Shown here: positions 12,425-25,320 of the stretch, piece after piece | How the letters are laid out: each line of letters starts with the position of its first letter | Position numbering within the stretch: the first letter of the stretch is position 1 | Assembly (NCBI RefSeq): GCF_000247695.1 | Contig: NW_004624848.1 | Span: forward strand, 5,387,752-5,451,751 | Source of the DNA: Heterocephalus glaber | Taxonomy: Eukaryota > Chordata > Mammalia > Rodentia > Bathyergidae | Length of the DNA stretch: 64,000 nucleotides | Reading direction: 5' to 3' | Translations under genes and position numbers: made by a program | The notes under the pieces: model-generated | Database searches by the model: none | Seen by the model: only the letters and a program-made list of their open reading frames with translations | Told to the model about the DNA's origin: nothing

Positions 12425-12510
12425 CCCAGGGTTAAGGAGGAGTTCACTTCCAGCCTGATGTACATAACTGAGACCCTGCCTCAAAACAACAAAAGCAAAT
12501 AAACAAGTAA
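12425..12510 (+). mobile_element. B1 SINE 3' fragment
   Basis: CACTTCCAGCCTGATGTAC followed by GAGACCCTGCCTCAAAACAA and an A-rich (AAAGCAAATAAAC) tail is the 3' half of a B1-type element. The 5' half is missing or too diverged to see. Confidence 0.55.
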
Positions 12511-12539
12511 GTTTAACAGAAATATCAAATTATCTTCAA

Positions 12540-14125
12540 TTTGTGTGTATCAGACAATGTTGTTTTAACAGAAGCGAAAGGAAAAATAAAATTCCCAACC
12601 ATATTTGAGCATTTTAACACCTTTCTGTACCTAATAAAAGAACAAGGCAACAAATAAATCAGTAACAAAATAGGAGATTTGAATAATGCACCTAATAAAT
12701 ATATATAATATCAGTTATATATATATATATATCCCATTATACACGACACCTGCCAAATGTACATGTTTTTCAAATGTACAAGACATGTCTAATGAATGGG
12801 CTAGACATTTAGACACTAAACAAATCACAACTCAACTGAAAACAGCAAATATAAAGGATTATGTATTATAGGGGAATTAATATAGGCATATATTCCAGAG
12901 AGGTGAGAAAAGTGTCTCAAATTTTTGCAAATTGAACAGCACAACTTTAAATATCCTACAGGTACAAAAGAAGTACAATAAAAGATAATAATGACTAGAA
13001 AAAGGCAGCTAATTAAAAAAGGAAGTAAATGAAAATAGGTAATTCATATAGCAGAAATGTACAGTTGCCCAAAATAAGTGCAATGAGTATGCATCCTAAA
13101 CATATCCCGGTAAAAACGATCCAAACCATAAAAACAGCATCTATTGAAAAATCATCAAATAAGAAGGAAAAGAGTACATCAGAACTGGATTTTCAGACAC
13201 TTAATAGAAAAGACAGTATTTGTAAATAAACATTAAAAATGTAGATATAATAAAAATTTGTAAAATATATGTCCCAAAGTGACAGAAGAACAATTACAAA
13301 ATTTGAATTGCCTATATCCATTAACAAAATGAACACATAAAAGCTGGGAATCTGTAATTTTAAAACTTCCTATAAGAAAACAGACACAGGAAGACTGTGC
13401 CACAGTTTCCTTCCTTAATAAATTCTTCAAAAAATTTGAGGAAGAATGTATGTAAATTTTTGCCAAATACTATTATTGTACTGAAGGGAAAAAAGGAAAT
13501 ACTCTCCAAAATTATCTGTAAGGCCAATTAAGACATGTCACAAACTCTCCTGAACCCAAGACAAAACACCCAATAAAAGAGTAACATTTTAAAGGCAACA
13601 AGCTCTAAAAGGAGTAACCTATAGCTCAGAAAAATAAATTTAGTTAATATAGGAAGATCAGTTAATATGGTTTATTACATTAACAAAATAAATGCACTAC
13701 ATAATTATCTAATAAACAGAAAGAACGTACTGCAAAATTCAAGTGATTCATGAAAAAATCCAAAACTTCCAAGCAAACTAGGAATAGAATAAAACTTCCT
13801 TAATCTGTAAAATATACCAATACCAACAACAAAAAAAAAAACGAAAAAAATAAAAATGAAGATATGAAATATTAAATACTCTTCCCCCGATTTTGCAAAC
13901 GTAACAAATATGCTCATTTTTATAAATATTGTTGTTTATAAATATTGACAAAAATAAAGCGTGTATAGATGACATGATTATGCATATAAAAAACAGAATT
14001 AAGTTGCAACCCATTAGGATTCATATGTTGGCTGAATAAGGACTTTAGATTCAGTTAAAATGCAAACTATCAATTTTCTTTCAATGTATAAAAATAAAAT
14101 TTAAACATGGTTATTTAAAATTATG
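12540..14125 (+). mobile_element. Old sense-strand L1 fragment (ORF2 endonuclease to RT)
   Basis: Several spaced patches read like L1 ORF2 in the correct order. 12,740-12,830 resembles the endonuclease region, 13,735-13,800 (AGCAAACTAGGAATAGAA, then AACTTCCTTAATCTG) matches the early reverse-transcriptase region, and 13,955-14,000 (GATGACATGATTATG) matches the RT active-site neighbourhood. Numerous stops and indels show it is inactive. A (TA)n expansion sits at 12,699-12,732. Boundaries are approximate. Confidence 0.65.
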
Positions 14126-14609
14126 CTTTTCATTGAAAAAAGTCAGGAATAAATGTAATACATACAAAATACATCTTCTTCTAGGTGTGCACATGGCTAA
14201 ATTCCAGGTCTCCTTGAATTCTCTGGGTCAGTTCTTTGCCGACCAAATTATGAAAAGGAAACCCACATTCTCCGGTACTTCAGCTCCTGTTGTCTTTATT
14301 TTTCCTTCTCTTCTTATTTCTTTTATGTTCTTATTCTTTAGCAACTGCTCATTTTGTCCCCGTTTATTGTCTGTTCCTTCTACAAGGACATGAATCGCAT
14401 GAAGTGTGGTGCTGCCTGTCTTATCTTTTCCTGGTTGGTTTGTGTAGTTTTGAAGGGAGGAAGCATCCTGTGCTCTGCTGTCAATCCCTCCTCCCTCTCC
14501 AGGCGCGCTCCCCACCTGGCACTGTCGCACACAGGCACATCAAACTTTTGTGCAGTGCGTGGACCACGTCCGTACTATTTTACACCTTCTAGACTGAAAA
14601 GATCAAAGT
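14126..14609. other. Unassigned insert between two L1-like patches
   Basis: Mixed sequence with overlapping 85-100 codon open frames on both strands around 14,228-14,611 and no recognisable domain. It separates L1 patches that would otherwise be in the same orientation, so it could be a later insertion. Confidence 0.35.
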
Positions 14610-15005
14610 AAATCTAGCAAGGAGACACTGGCAAGGGTGTGGGGCACCAGCTCATCCGGGGCTGGACAGGCACCGCTTTGCAAACATCTGGGCCCTGCTC
14701 AGTGCATCACAGTGGTGCTCAGCCCCCAGACGCCTTCCCTGAGGCCACCTGTCCTTGAGGAACTACTGCACAGGTACAGCGGGTCGACCTGAAACAGCTG
14801 CTCACAGCAAATGCAGAGCAGAAACTTGTTCATCAACAGCAGGAAAAGCAAATGTTTTCCATGACGTTCATACAGTTTTATACCGTGTGACCCCAAAAAT
14901 GAATAATATACCAACATGGATTATTCTAAAATAGACCTAAAATGTTCAAAAACAAAGCAATATCCCAGGATACGACTCTATTGTTACCTCTACAGTCACC
15001 ACAAT
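14610..15005 (+). mobile_element. Old L1/HAL1-like ORF2 3' fragment
   Basis: GGAGACACTGGCAAGGGTGT and the following lines correspond to the ORF2 C-terminal region (the tryptophan/glycine-rich WWGC-like area). Later lines (CATGACGTTCATACAG, CCAACATGG) follow the order of the last part of ORF2. It is strongly decayed and may be the 3' continuation of the 12.5-14.1 kb fragment. Confidence 0.45.
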
Positions 15006-15159
15006 AAGCATATGAGATCGTAATAAATCAATGAGCTCGATTTGGTCATTCCATTAATTACACTTTTGTAAAAAGCATCGGGTTGTACCATGAATATATG
15101 AAATTTTTACTTGTCAGAAAATTAAAAAGAAGGCAAAGTTCAATGACTTATCTTTTAGG

Positions 15160-15450
15160 GGATGCGTGTGGGTGTTGTAAGCCTCGGGGAAACGTAGTCC
15201 TCAGTCACCAGAGAGGGGGACGCCCGAGGGCTGAGGAGCTCTGCCAGGGCCCAGCCAAGCCCCCACTCCCATCCGCAGCGCTGCAGGGCGGTTCTGCGCT
15301 GCGGTCCCGCTGGGCCTGTGGCTCGCTCGGCCCCTTCCCGTGCCCGGGTGGGAGATGGCAGATCCTGCCGGGCGGGTGTGCGCGCCGACCCCAGGCAGGC
15401 AGGCAGGGGGGACGGGGCAGCGCTGCGGCTTGGCCTGAACGGGGACATGT
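15160..15450. promoter_or_regulatory. Isolated CpG-rich island, no gene attached
   Basis: About 290 bases with roughly 24 CpG dinucleotides by eye and high GC (CCCGTGCCCGGGTGG, GCGCGCCGACC) sit inside AT-rich DNA. It holds overlapping open frames of 124 (+) and 104 (-) codons, as any stop-poor GC-rich block would. CpG islands often mark promoters or unmethylated enhancers, but I see no exon, TATA box or splice donor attached. It could also be a remnant of a GC-rich repeat. Confidence 0.45.
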
Positions 15451-18400
15451 GACTTAATACTTCTAACATTCGCTTCTTTCTTTTGTATACTGATTCATAC
15501 GCGCTCCATGATTTTTAATAAAAGTAAAAATAATACAGCACTTATCTAAGTATACATTGCGCATATGACATCAGATTTTCCTAACTTTCTGAAGCCTTGA
15601 ACACATTTCATTTGACTGTTTAATATATAGTCATAAAATGTACATAAACTTTAACACACATTTCGCACACTCCTGATATACATGCATACGTGTATATTAT
15701 ATATACATTTATTGATATGCAATAAGTATTAATTATATATTATCATATACAGTGCACAGTGAAGTATACAATGTTCCCGATAAAAAATATTTATAGGACA
15801 GCAGTTCACTGAGTTAAACGCCCCAAAATGTATAAGCCTAATGTAAGTCAATATGATGTTATCATTCTCAAGTTAGTGGCATTTCTGATTTGTTTGTTTG
15901 GCTGTGTAACCAGTAAATAAAAGATAGGAAAGACTGTAATGAAAGAACTGCAGGTGAAAACTGGCTTTTTTTTGTAAAAAGAGAAACAAAATATAGAAGA
16001 GGGACAGTGAAATACTTAGCAGTAGAAAACAATTTCATTTATTTTTAACAGTCTTCTCTTGTAATCTTTTTGAAAAATACAGTAGAAATATTAAGAGGTC
16101 TTAAAATATTTAAAGAAAACTACAATTTTTGAGAATTAAAACTGTGATTCCCCCTCTTGTGCCTTTGAGAAAGAAACTGGATATTTTCTTTATATTTTTG
16201 TTGTTTCTTTCCTTGTTATTCTCACTGGAGAATTTAATTTCCCATTTTATCATTTGGCATTCACTTGAGGTGAAAAGCAGTTTTCTGCTTTTGTTTTGTC
16301 TTTGTTATCCAAAGAAAACCAAGTGTATTTGTCACCAAAACTTCACAGGTATGGCAAATATTTACACTGAAATATCACGCAGTACTAGATCTCCCTGTTT
16401 TATTTCCAGGTAGATATTTGCTTCAGCTGCAGAATTTCAGTGTATTTATAGGGCCATCAAAACCTCACAGTGAACAAAACTGTTGGAGACTGACTATGTA
16501 TTTTTCTCCTTTTCTTATCTTGTCATTAATTATCTCACATAGTAAAGGAATTTTAACATCGCCATGCCTTTTTACTACTGTAAGCTGAAGAAACAATGTG
16601 ATCTCTCCATTTCATGCATGTTGCTCCCATCTCTGGCATCTTTCCTGCTTTCCAATCCATGGCTTTTCAAATTTACACGTAACTTGTGTCTTTGACTGCA
16701 CACAGATGTATACACATACACATATACAGTGTCTAAGGGTCAAGTCAAGGTGACTCATTGTCTGTCTCTCTCTCCTTCTCTCTTTCCCTCTCTCTCTCCC
16801 TGTTCATTTTTGTGTGAGCATCTCAGTGTCCTGTGCATGCCCGGCTCACCCCAAAGATTCACTTGCAGCTTCCTACTTTGTTTCACTTTTCTTACTGTTC
16901 TCGTGTCTTCTGTATCACACGTTTCAACTGCTCCCTTTGATACTGTTCTATCCGTTACATACCAGTCCTTATGTGACAGTCACAGAATCACTTGATAGGG
17001 CAGACATTTTCCACTTTAATATGTACATAATTTTTTACAATTCTGTTCTCTTCTTTAACTATCTGTGATGCTTCAGTAGCATGTAATTTCTTTTATATTC
17101 CAATCATTATACTAATTCATTGTGTTTTGTTCTAGCATATTAAAATCTATTCCTCCAACCATTGTTGTTTTTAATTATTAAATCATTTGGTCTGCCTGAT
17201 TTCTAAACTTTATATGGTTTTGCCTTGACAAGTTAATTTTGTAAATATTTTCTCGATGTAGAATTTATAAATCACATGTATGCAGAAAAGACCATAAGCC
17301 TTGATTCATTTTATTTATTAATTTTAATTGGTTTCTGCATTTCCCCATGAAAAATAAGGTACAATTTATTGATTATAACTGTCATACAACCAGCTCATTT
17401 ACTGGAAAATGTATTTCTTTGCAAAGTTTTAAGGCAGAGTTTGATTACTATTTTTAAAACATTTCTGAATTAGAAAACAGTACAGTTCCTCTACTCTGTC
17501 ACTCTTTGATATTCTTTGTGGTTCCCTGGTTTCCTCTTCTTGGTATCATGGTGGTACACTACAAACCTTTTTCTCTGATACTCTCTGATTCTTCCTGTAT
17601 TAATAGGAAGATGAATCTGAAAAAAAATTTCTTAACAATTTTCTAGTCTAAACAAACAAGCAAACTGATTCATTGGTGTCAATATTAGTAATGACCTATT
17701 ATATTATATTGTATTTCTCCTTTAAATAAAAACATTCATTACTCCTCAGTGATTATATGTTGCTTATTTTACTCATCCTCAAATGAAAGATTTTTCATAG
17801 GTTTGTTTGGATAAACCTTAAAAATCTACTAAGATTAATTTCACCCTCATACTCAGAAGTATTTCATACTTTTGAGTTGCTCAACTGTGACGTCATGTTT
17901 GATGCCCATTGTACAGTGAGATCTCACATAGTCAAACTCTTCCCATTCAAACAGGGAAAGGACTCCACATCTTAGTTCCCTTAGTTATATTCTGCAGGAT
18001 AACATTTATGTGTAAAACACCCACACATTTTACGGCAGCTTATCCAATGATAAAGCTTCACCCTCCCTTTCTTTATTAGTGCTACCACTGTCTACTCAAA
18101 TTCTTGTCCTTTAATTTATTCTTCAAATGCCTCTACTACTTTTCTTTATTCTATACTCATTATTGTATCATACTGAAAATGCATAATTTTTCTGTAAAGC
18201 ATTTGGCTTCAGACTGAAGCCTCCAAATTACAATAATTAGCATGTCTTGAAGGACTAAGGAAATCAGTGCATCTGGATATCATCCCATAAGTTTCCCCAT
18301 AAAGGTACTGTAAATTTTGAATCACTGTGGAATTCTAATTTATATTAATACACACAGCATAATATATTTAAACAGGGTCATATTGATTGGCATTCTGGTA

Positions 18401-21400
18401 TTTTCTTGAATATTTTCTATGACACGTGTAATTTAAAATACTGACATATATCCTTCTTGAAATATGTAAATATGAATTTGTTCTAGGTGATTTTTATAAT
18501 TTCTATAGATATTTTAAATTAACTTCAATTAATTCACATTGTGATTTTATCATTACACTGTCATTGAAATTTGTTGTCAAACTAAGTGAAAAAGTTTCAA
18601 TTTACTTAATTAGAATTTTAGTAGATCTTTCAGGATTATCTGATTCTGTGGACAGTTTTTAAATTCCTTTTTCTATTTCTACTATATGAGTGGAAGGGTC
18701 TTTATAGGTTTTTTGTGTATAAAGTTTACTTTTGTTCATTAGTATAAATTGCATTGTTTCAGGCTTTTTTCTTTGATGTTTCCTTAGTGTGGATTTTTTA
18801 TCGTTAATATTTTATTTAATATTTCAATATATTATATATATGCACTTTTTTTTGTCATGCTGAAGATTAGGTATATTGCACTTAAGTATAAAGTTTTTCT
18901 TTCTGAATAGTTAAAATGTATTTAAAAAGCCTATTTGACATTGCAGGGAGTGATTATTAAGTGATGAAATGTATGAGGTTAGAAAGTGTCAGATTTATCT
19001 TTAAGGCAGGTGCTAGAGATGGGACGCGTGGATGGATATGGAGAGACACACGGACATCCCAGAGCAGCTTTTCCATCTCTCATTTTAAAAGATCACTTTT
19101 GTATAAAGGATCACATATGGAATCGATTACTCTGCAAAGTGCACCCTGGTAGATCTCAGTTGCTTTGTTACAACAGGCAAGCCAGCATCGGTTGTGACCT
19201 CTGCTCTCTTCACCAACATGTCACCTTTGTAATCCAGAGAATATTATATGATGGAGCCTTCTATTTGGATATTCTTTTCCCGTCCATTGATCTTTTTCTT
19301 TATCTCACCATGATTCACTGCTGCAATCACTGCCATTATTGCCTAATTTCTACCTAGACTCTTTCACTTGCTCAGCCATTTTCCTTTCCAGAAAATGCTC
19401 ACAGGTGAACTTCTGTTTGTGCCATTGTGACCATGAGGAGACTGACTTGGAGTTCACATCATGTTAGTTTTGTCCCCACGTCTAACATATTTACTGACCG
19501 AGTACTCTACTCCAAGATTCTCCCAAGTCACAGTCAGCAATAGAAATGTCTGTCATTTTTCCCCATTTTGTTCCATGTGACCACTCGGAAGCAAAGACTA
19601 CAAAATGAAGAGATGGAACGAGCCAACATGGAGTGTGTTAGTGACAAAGCCTCAGATGACAAAGGGTGTGGGGACTGAGCCCGAGAGAGCTGCATGCTGA
19701 GAGGGGAGCCCTGTGCCCGAGGGCCACCCGGAGCCCGAACCTGAGAAAGAGAACGAGGAGGACTGCTACTGGAAGACAGCGCGCTAGAGCCCAGAGCAGA
19801 ACACCTCACCAGCTCTGAGGACGGAGGACCAGCAAGAAGCTGGATGACACTGAAAGTGAAGAAGAAAGGGCTGTTGTTGATGGATGAGTTGAGAAGACTT
19901 AAATTTACATACAGCATAGTAGGTAACAAAACTTATTCAATTCTAAGGAATTGAAGGACTACAAACATAATCATTGAATTTTTCAATACATTTGTGATAA
20001 ATGCTATTCTCCTCTGTAAAACAGATCATTAAGACTGTCTCAAAGAAGTGTTTAGACTTTTACAAAGAGCTACATGTGATTTTCTTTAATCTTTTTTTCT
20101 GCAGACAACATAAGGGAAGAATCTTGAAAACTCAATCATATTTTCCTTTGCTATTTTTCATGTCTTTTTTCTTATACTTCTGAAATGTAACTGATATATG
20201 TGTTATTTTTTTGCCTTCTATGTCACTTTTTCACAAAACGCTATTTTTTAACAATCATTTTTAAAACTACGGTAAATGTCTTTATTCCACTTGTTGACAT
20301 TCTTTGCTATAATTTATTTTCATCTTCACACCTGCTTCTCTCTTTGTGCACCTAGCACACGATGTGCCCCACCTCACTCCCACCCCCATCACTCTGCTGT
20401 GGCTGGACAGCATCTTCCCAAACGTCAGCCAAAGCAGAGTGGTTTCCAAAACTCATACCTTTTCTAATATACATTGGTGCTATTTAATGGAGTCCTACTG
20501 CACTGAGATATTTAACAAGTATATAGATTATAACATTTTCTAGAGCCAAGTTATAAAATATTAAAGTTTTGTATATAACTTTTAAAAATATATTTCACAT
20601 ATGTCGTATTTTTCACTTGGATTGTTTCCCAGCCTTAGATCAAACTGTCATTCTTAACAGTCTAATATACTTTAATAAGATTTACTATTAATATTTACTC
20701 TATAATGTGTAATATCAAAAATTATGTACTGATATAAGACTTTATATGCATTGAAATATGCTACTTCATCAAGAGCTATATTTTAATATTAATAAATAAA
20801 AATGAAGCAAATATATTTACCACTATGTAGCTTCATTATGAGTGTCTTAAGTTTCTGAGATGAGAAAAATTCTATTAGTAATATTATAATGTGTTGATGA
20901 ATATATTTTTAGTGACTGTGACTTCTCCCAAGTAGTCTACAACTACATTTTATGAAAAATATTTAATATTTATACAAATATTTTCAAAAAAATATTATTA
21001 TGCTTGAACTTATCCCAGATATATTAAACTTACACAAGAGAAAATTAAATGAAAGATAGTTATAACTTTTTTAAAATTTTTGCTCACAGGAAATTCTGAT
21101 TATAAGCAATGCTTAAGTAAATATTTAAAACTATTCCAAGTTAATGTGCATTTTCAAAGGAGCAAGTAGATATTCATGAATATGGACTGGGAACATATTC
21201 TTCCTTTTTTTGTGTGGGGAGCATATTCTTTCAAAGGTCATCACAATATGCAAGTATCCAATTTCAACACTGTCATCCCATTTTATAATGATAACACCTT
21301 CTTAAGATAACTCAGACAAATTTAATAAGTAGTTTTATCAGTAGTTTTCTTGTTTATGCAAGATTGGACAATAAATGATTACACCAATAATATATTTTTT

Positions 21401-22344
21401 TATTATTCTTCAGGTTCCAAATTAAAATCTGATTGTATAAACTCCATATATTGCAAGCTTTGTTCTTATTAGAATTTTGAAACACATAATTCTCATAAAG
21501 AATGGTGATTCCTATGGCCCAGTCTCTGTGAATTTGCATATAATGAAGCAGATTCTAATAAAAAGAAAAATTAATAATTATAAATTATTTAAAATTTTAC
21601 TATCTTAATATTTAGGACTTTGAAGTTCCAAACATTTAATAATATTTTTTAAATGTCCACCTTGATACTGTCCTTTTGCAATTTACTTGTGCTCCTAAAT
21701 TGTTCCCTCCAAAAAACTGAACTCAGTCTTATTTTTAGGATTTTGTTGTCATTGACTTGGCTTTTCCTTCTTTTTCTCTCTTTCCTCCTTCCTAAAGATC
21801 TTATCATGTTGATCAGCTTATAATTTCTTTAGAAATCATCATTTTATTTATCATACATCCTACATTATCATTTACTTTTTCATCAGAAAATGACAGTGAC
21901 AAGTATTTCATCAAGTTGATGGCAAAAATAGTAGAAAGAGTAGAAAAATGAATGTATATGTGTAAACACACATGTACACATAATGTAATTAAAATTTTTT
22001 GATTATGTATAATAACGAGTTGAATTTATGTATAGATAGATAAATAATTCATGTAATGTACAGATTGTGGAGGCTTCAATTATACATGTTTCTGACATTA
22101 AAAACAGAGTATTCACATTTGCTCCTCTATGGAAGAAATATCCTTTCAAGAATGAAATTTGTAACTTTCAAGCACATTAAATATCTCACTATGTACTGAC
22201 AGCTTTGCATTTTTGATTGAGGACTCATCCTCGCAGACTTACATGTATTTATAGGATCTAACATAAATCTTGTCTGTAAAAATACACGAACTGTTAAGAG
22301 TAACTATTTTCCTTATATATTTCTCTAAATAAGGAAAGAAAACC
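15451..22344. other. Long AT-rich gene desert
   Basis: Nearly 7 kb of AT-rich DNA with no recognised gene, SINE or LTR. Minor features: a CT-rich run at about 16,757-16,800, TA-rich runs near 15,690-15,750 and 18,830, and a GC-richer patch at 19,600-19,860. The minus-strand open frame of that patch (131 codons, 19,534-19,929) is Ser/Leu/Pro-rich and unrecognised. Diverged L1 may be hidden in parts of it. Confidence 0.4.
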
Positions 22345-22345
22345 G

Positions 22346-22715
22346 CCACCTATGTCGCTATGTGGAGAGTGAGATAGGTCACTCAAAGACTAGACTTAGT
22401 TCAGGCATCTAGGACCCAGAGGGGCTGATTCCAAAGTCTCAGGAAAACAGCAGCAAGCTGGGACCTCTGCAGTGATTTATTTGTAACTCACATACATCAG
22501 AACAAAGATGTAGAAGAAGAGCATTTGCAACATATTGTATAGGAATTTTGATCAGGGGATGGGGCCACAGTGGAATGGTTTGTGACGTGACACATGTCAG
22601 TCCAGTTTAAGCAATCTTATCAGGGTAGAGGGGACACAAATGGCCAGAGCAAACATCTCTGAGAACAAACTGCTTTTAATTCTGCTGCCTGCTGTCCTGA
22701 AACTAAACTCTTAAC
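22346..22715 (-). mobile_element. Solo LTR, copy A of a family seen twice here
   Basis: On the minus strand it starts TGTTAAGAG and runs through CTCAGAGATGTTTGCTCTGG, TCCTATACAA, a poly-A signal in ACAAATAAATCAC and GGTCCCAGCTTGCTG, and ends near CATAGCGACATAGGTGG. The same order of blocks appears on the plus strand at 40,000-40,405. TG start, TATA-like block and polyadenylation signal are LTR hallmarks. No internal retroviral sequence is attached. Both ends are inferred from the alignment of the two copies. Confidence 0.65.
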
Positions 22716-23554
22716 AGTGCATTCCAGGAGTCCTGAACTGCTGTCCAGAAAGTCCTTTGCCTTTTCACATTCACTTCATTCACTCCTTGGCCAGGGTCAC
22801 CACACAGCCTATATTTTGGCTTCATATGAGATGCTAAGGCACAAAATGATGCGATAATACAGGCACGATCTACGATTACTTGCAATTAGACAATAAAATA
22901 TAGACAATAGGTTTATGAATTTAGGAAAAAAAATATATGGCCTTACAAACATCAAGGTAGGTTTGTAAGGGGTTGGTTGGAACCATCTTTTGAATGAATG
23001 CCTGATTGTCAGGCATGTCTGGAATCTTTGTCATGATTGTTTCTTTGGCTACTGTAACACTTTATTCTCCTCAAAGGATGTACAAGCTATGCTATTCAAA
23101 AGTTGGAAAATAACTTCCTGAAAGGTGAAATTTTTATGACAGTTCTATAGCCGTCTTGTTAAAAATATCAGCAGAATCACTGTATATGATAATTGAGCAG
23201 AAAAAAAGTTTAAAAAAATATTTCTTAGCTGCTTTTTAGACTATCTTATCATTACAAAGAAGTACTTAGGGGTACAAACTCAAAAAATCAGACCAAGAAA
23301 TACAAGTCAGATGAAGAGATATTTTTAAACATCACAATTTAGTTTTATTTTTTCATTATTTTATATTGACAAATTTATATTGCTAAGTTTGACCTATTTT
23401 ATAAATTTAAGCATCACAGGTTTTCTGTACCAAAATGAATTAATAAATGCCTCTAAATGAGGCTGTTGATGCTTATGCAATTATATATTAATAACATTTT
23501 CTCCACTGCACAAAATGAAGCAGTAACGTTTTTGTGGAGGTCTTGTACAATAAT
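22716..23554. other. Unassigned AT-rich sequence
   Basis: No recognised gene or repeat. The 60-codon minus-strand frame at 22,703-22,885 overlaps the LTR edge and has no identifiable domain. Confidence 0.35.
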
Positions 23555-23690
23555 TAAAAGCGTATGCTCTGAAGCCATCACACTTTTCAAATTTTGAAAA
23601 CAACATATTTTCATTTAATTCATGAACTTTTTGTGGTTCTATAAAAAGACAATAATATCTAATTTAGTTTAACCGAGAAAGCAAAAAAGT
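23555..23690 (+). mobile_element. Possible MIR SINE fragment
   Basis: AAAAGCGTATGCTCTGAAGCC resembles the MIR head (gggctctggagcca) and a later AAAAAGACAATAATATCTA resembles the MIR 3' part. It is weak and diverged, and lies directly before a clearer MIR. Confidence 0.4.
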
Positions 23691-23691
23691 T

Positions 23692-23870
23692 AAAAGCACA
23701 AGCCTTGGATACAGAGTGCCTGGGTTTATTCGGCAAGGATCAAAACTTTCCAAAAGTACAATCTCAAGCAAATTGGCTGTCTGCGCTTCAGGTATCTTAT
23801 AGAGATGAGTCTTATGAGAATTATAAGTTAACGACTGGGAAGAAATTCTATGAAAATAAAGACAAAAATG
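23692..23870 (+). mobile_element. MIR SINE
   Basis: AGCACAAGCCTTGGATACAG then GTGCCTGGGTTTATTC, CTCAAGCAAATTGGCTGTCT and GAATTATAAGTTAACGAC follow the MIR consensus from head through core to tail. MIRs are ancient mammalian tRNA-derived SINEs, in keeping with the divergence seen. Confidence 0.7.
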
Positions 23871-23989
23871 GGAAGGTAAAGTAAGATAATAAAAAATAGA
23901 ATGATTTTCAAAAGGTGGTACAGAGATCTTACCAAGGTAAGATTATAAAATGGTTATGAAAAAGGCTGTGTCAGAACTTTCGAAATCCT

Positions 23990-24150
23990 TTCTCCCAGCT
24001 TTCTGATATGCACAGCACAGCCTTGCCATCGCTGAGGCCCGCACTGCGCAGCCTCACGGGGCTTCTGCTTCCGTGCTGCGTTCACCGCCCCGCGGGCCCC
24101 GCCCCTCGCCAGCTGCGTTCCGCTCCCGCTCCCATGGTCTGAGGTCTGCT
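23990..24150. other. Short GC-rich patch
   Basis: A GC- and CpG-rich stretch (GCCCCGCGGGCCCCGCCCCTC near 24,088) precedes an antisense L1 fragment. It supports overlapping open frames on both strands with no recognisable domain. Confidence 0.4.
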
Positions 24151-24194
24151 TTCCTGTATTCTGCTTATGCCTTATGCGTGAAATCCTGTGATAC

Positions 24195-24365
24195 GTGTCT
24201 TTCAGTGTCTGCCAAATTTCATTTGACAATAATTCCTGAGTCCGTCTATGTTGTAAAAATGGCAGGACTTCACAATTTATGCTCAAACAATGTTCCCTTG
24301 TGTACATAAATGAGCCACATTCACATTATTCCTTCATCTGTGGAGGAAGCTAGCCTAAACATCAT
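24195..24365 (-). mobile_element. L1 ORF2 3' fragment, antisense
   Basis: CCGTCTATGTTGTAAAAATG, GGCAGGACTTCAC and CCTTCATCTGTGGA on the plus strand are the complement of the last part of L1 ORF2, in the usual order. It is only about 170 bases and decayed. Confidence 0.6.
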
Positions 24366-24744
24366 GCAATGTACACGTGACCAAAACACCAGGTGCTGCC
24401 CGGTGACATGCACATTTCTGTGTTATAATGTGTTAGTTAAAAGATTAATTTAAATTTTAAAATTATGGCAAAAGATTTAAACCAGTGGCTGTCTTTCTAG
24501 ATTTGCTTTGTCTCTCACAGATTTAGTCCATATAATTTATTTTAATTGTTCCAGTTGCTAAAATTACATTACATAGAGTTGCTAAAATTACATAAAATGA
24601 TAAATCAGAAAATAGGCCAGTTCTCAGGAGCAGGCTTCAGATCAGCATTTACCTTTCAGTCTCTCAATTTCCCTATCCTTCGGACTGGGACCATGTGTCA
24701 TTTTCAGAATTTCGTAGTGCTATGTACTGCTTCCTTTTATAAAC

Positions 24745-24965
24745 ATTGTGCATATTAATGGGTACATGTGATGTTCTGATACCATATATCCATCTTGCAA
24801 TGTTTAAATCAGAGTGAAGTATGCTTACTCTTGTTCGAATTTTCAAAATATTTTTTCTCAAAAGAATGGAAATTGCTTTGACATTCCACTTATTCTTTCA
24901 CATATGAACATGACGATTTTGAGAGACTTTCCTTGTCTCTACGTTTCTGGACTATGAAGCTTCAG
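24745..24965 (-). mobile_element. L1 3' UTR fragment, antisense (L1MA-like)
   Basis: TAATGGGTACATGTGATGTT, GATACCATATATCC, GCAATGTTTAAATCAGAG and ATGCTTACTC follow the complement of an old mammalian L1 3' UTR. No coding capacity. Confidence 0.55.
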
Positions 24966-25320
24966 AAAGTTAAAATATGCGCAGGAGAGTGGCCAGAGTG
25001 CTGCCTCCCTGGGGCCCTCTGGGAAGGTACCTGGAGAAGCCAGCCCAGGCATGGGTGGCTGGAGAACATGCACACTACCTGCACCTAGAAGTTAAGTGGA
25101 GTAGGGGACACTTCGGTAGGAACAATGTCATCAGAGTAAAACCTGGGAATAACAAAAATGCAGGCACCAGCACGTGACCTGTTTATACACACGGGTGCGC
25201 ATAGAGGAGCTGATTTAGGGCTGCTTGATTCTCAATGAAGAGTAAACATAAACTTGAAAAACCCTTTTTTTCATCAAAATATACTTTATTTCTTCTAAAC
25301 TGTGACGATATATAAATATA
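24966..25320. other. Unassigned sequence upstream of the TUBGCP4 retrocopy
   Basis: No recognised feature. It provides the 5' flank of the retrocopy. I could not pick out a target-site duplication here that matches the sequence after the retrocopy poly-A. Confidence 0.35.

Noticed and set aside
15083..15469. 124- and 104-codon frames over the CpG-rich island
   Set aside because: Open on both strands at once because of GC content; no recognised protein features.
19534..19929. 131-codon minus-strand frame
   Set aside because: Ser/Leu/Pro-rich low-complexity translation of a GC-rich patch; no parent protein recognised.
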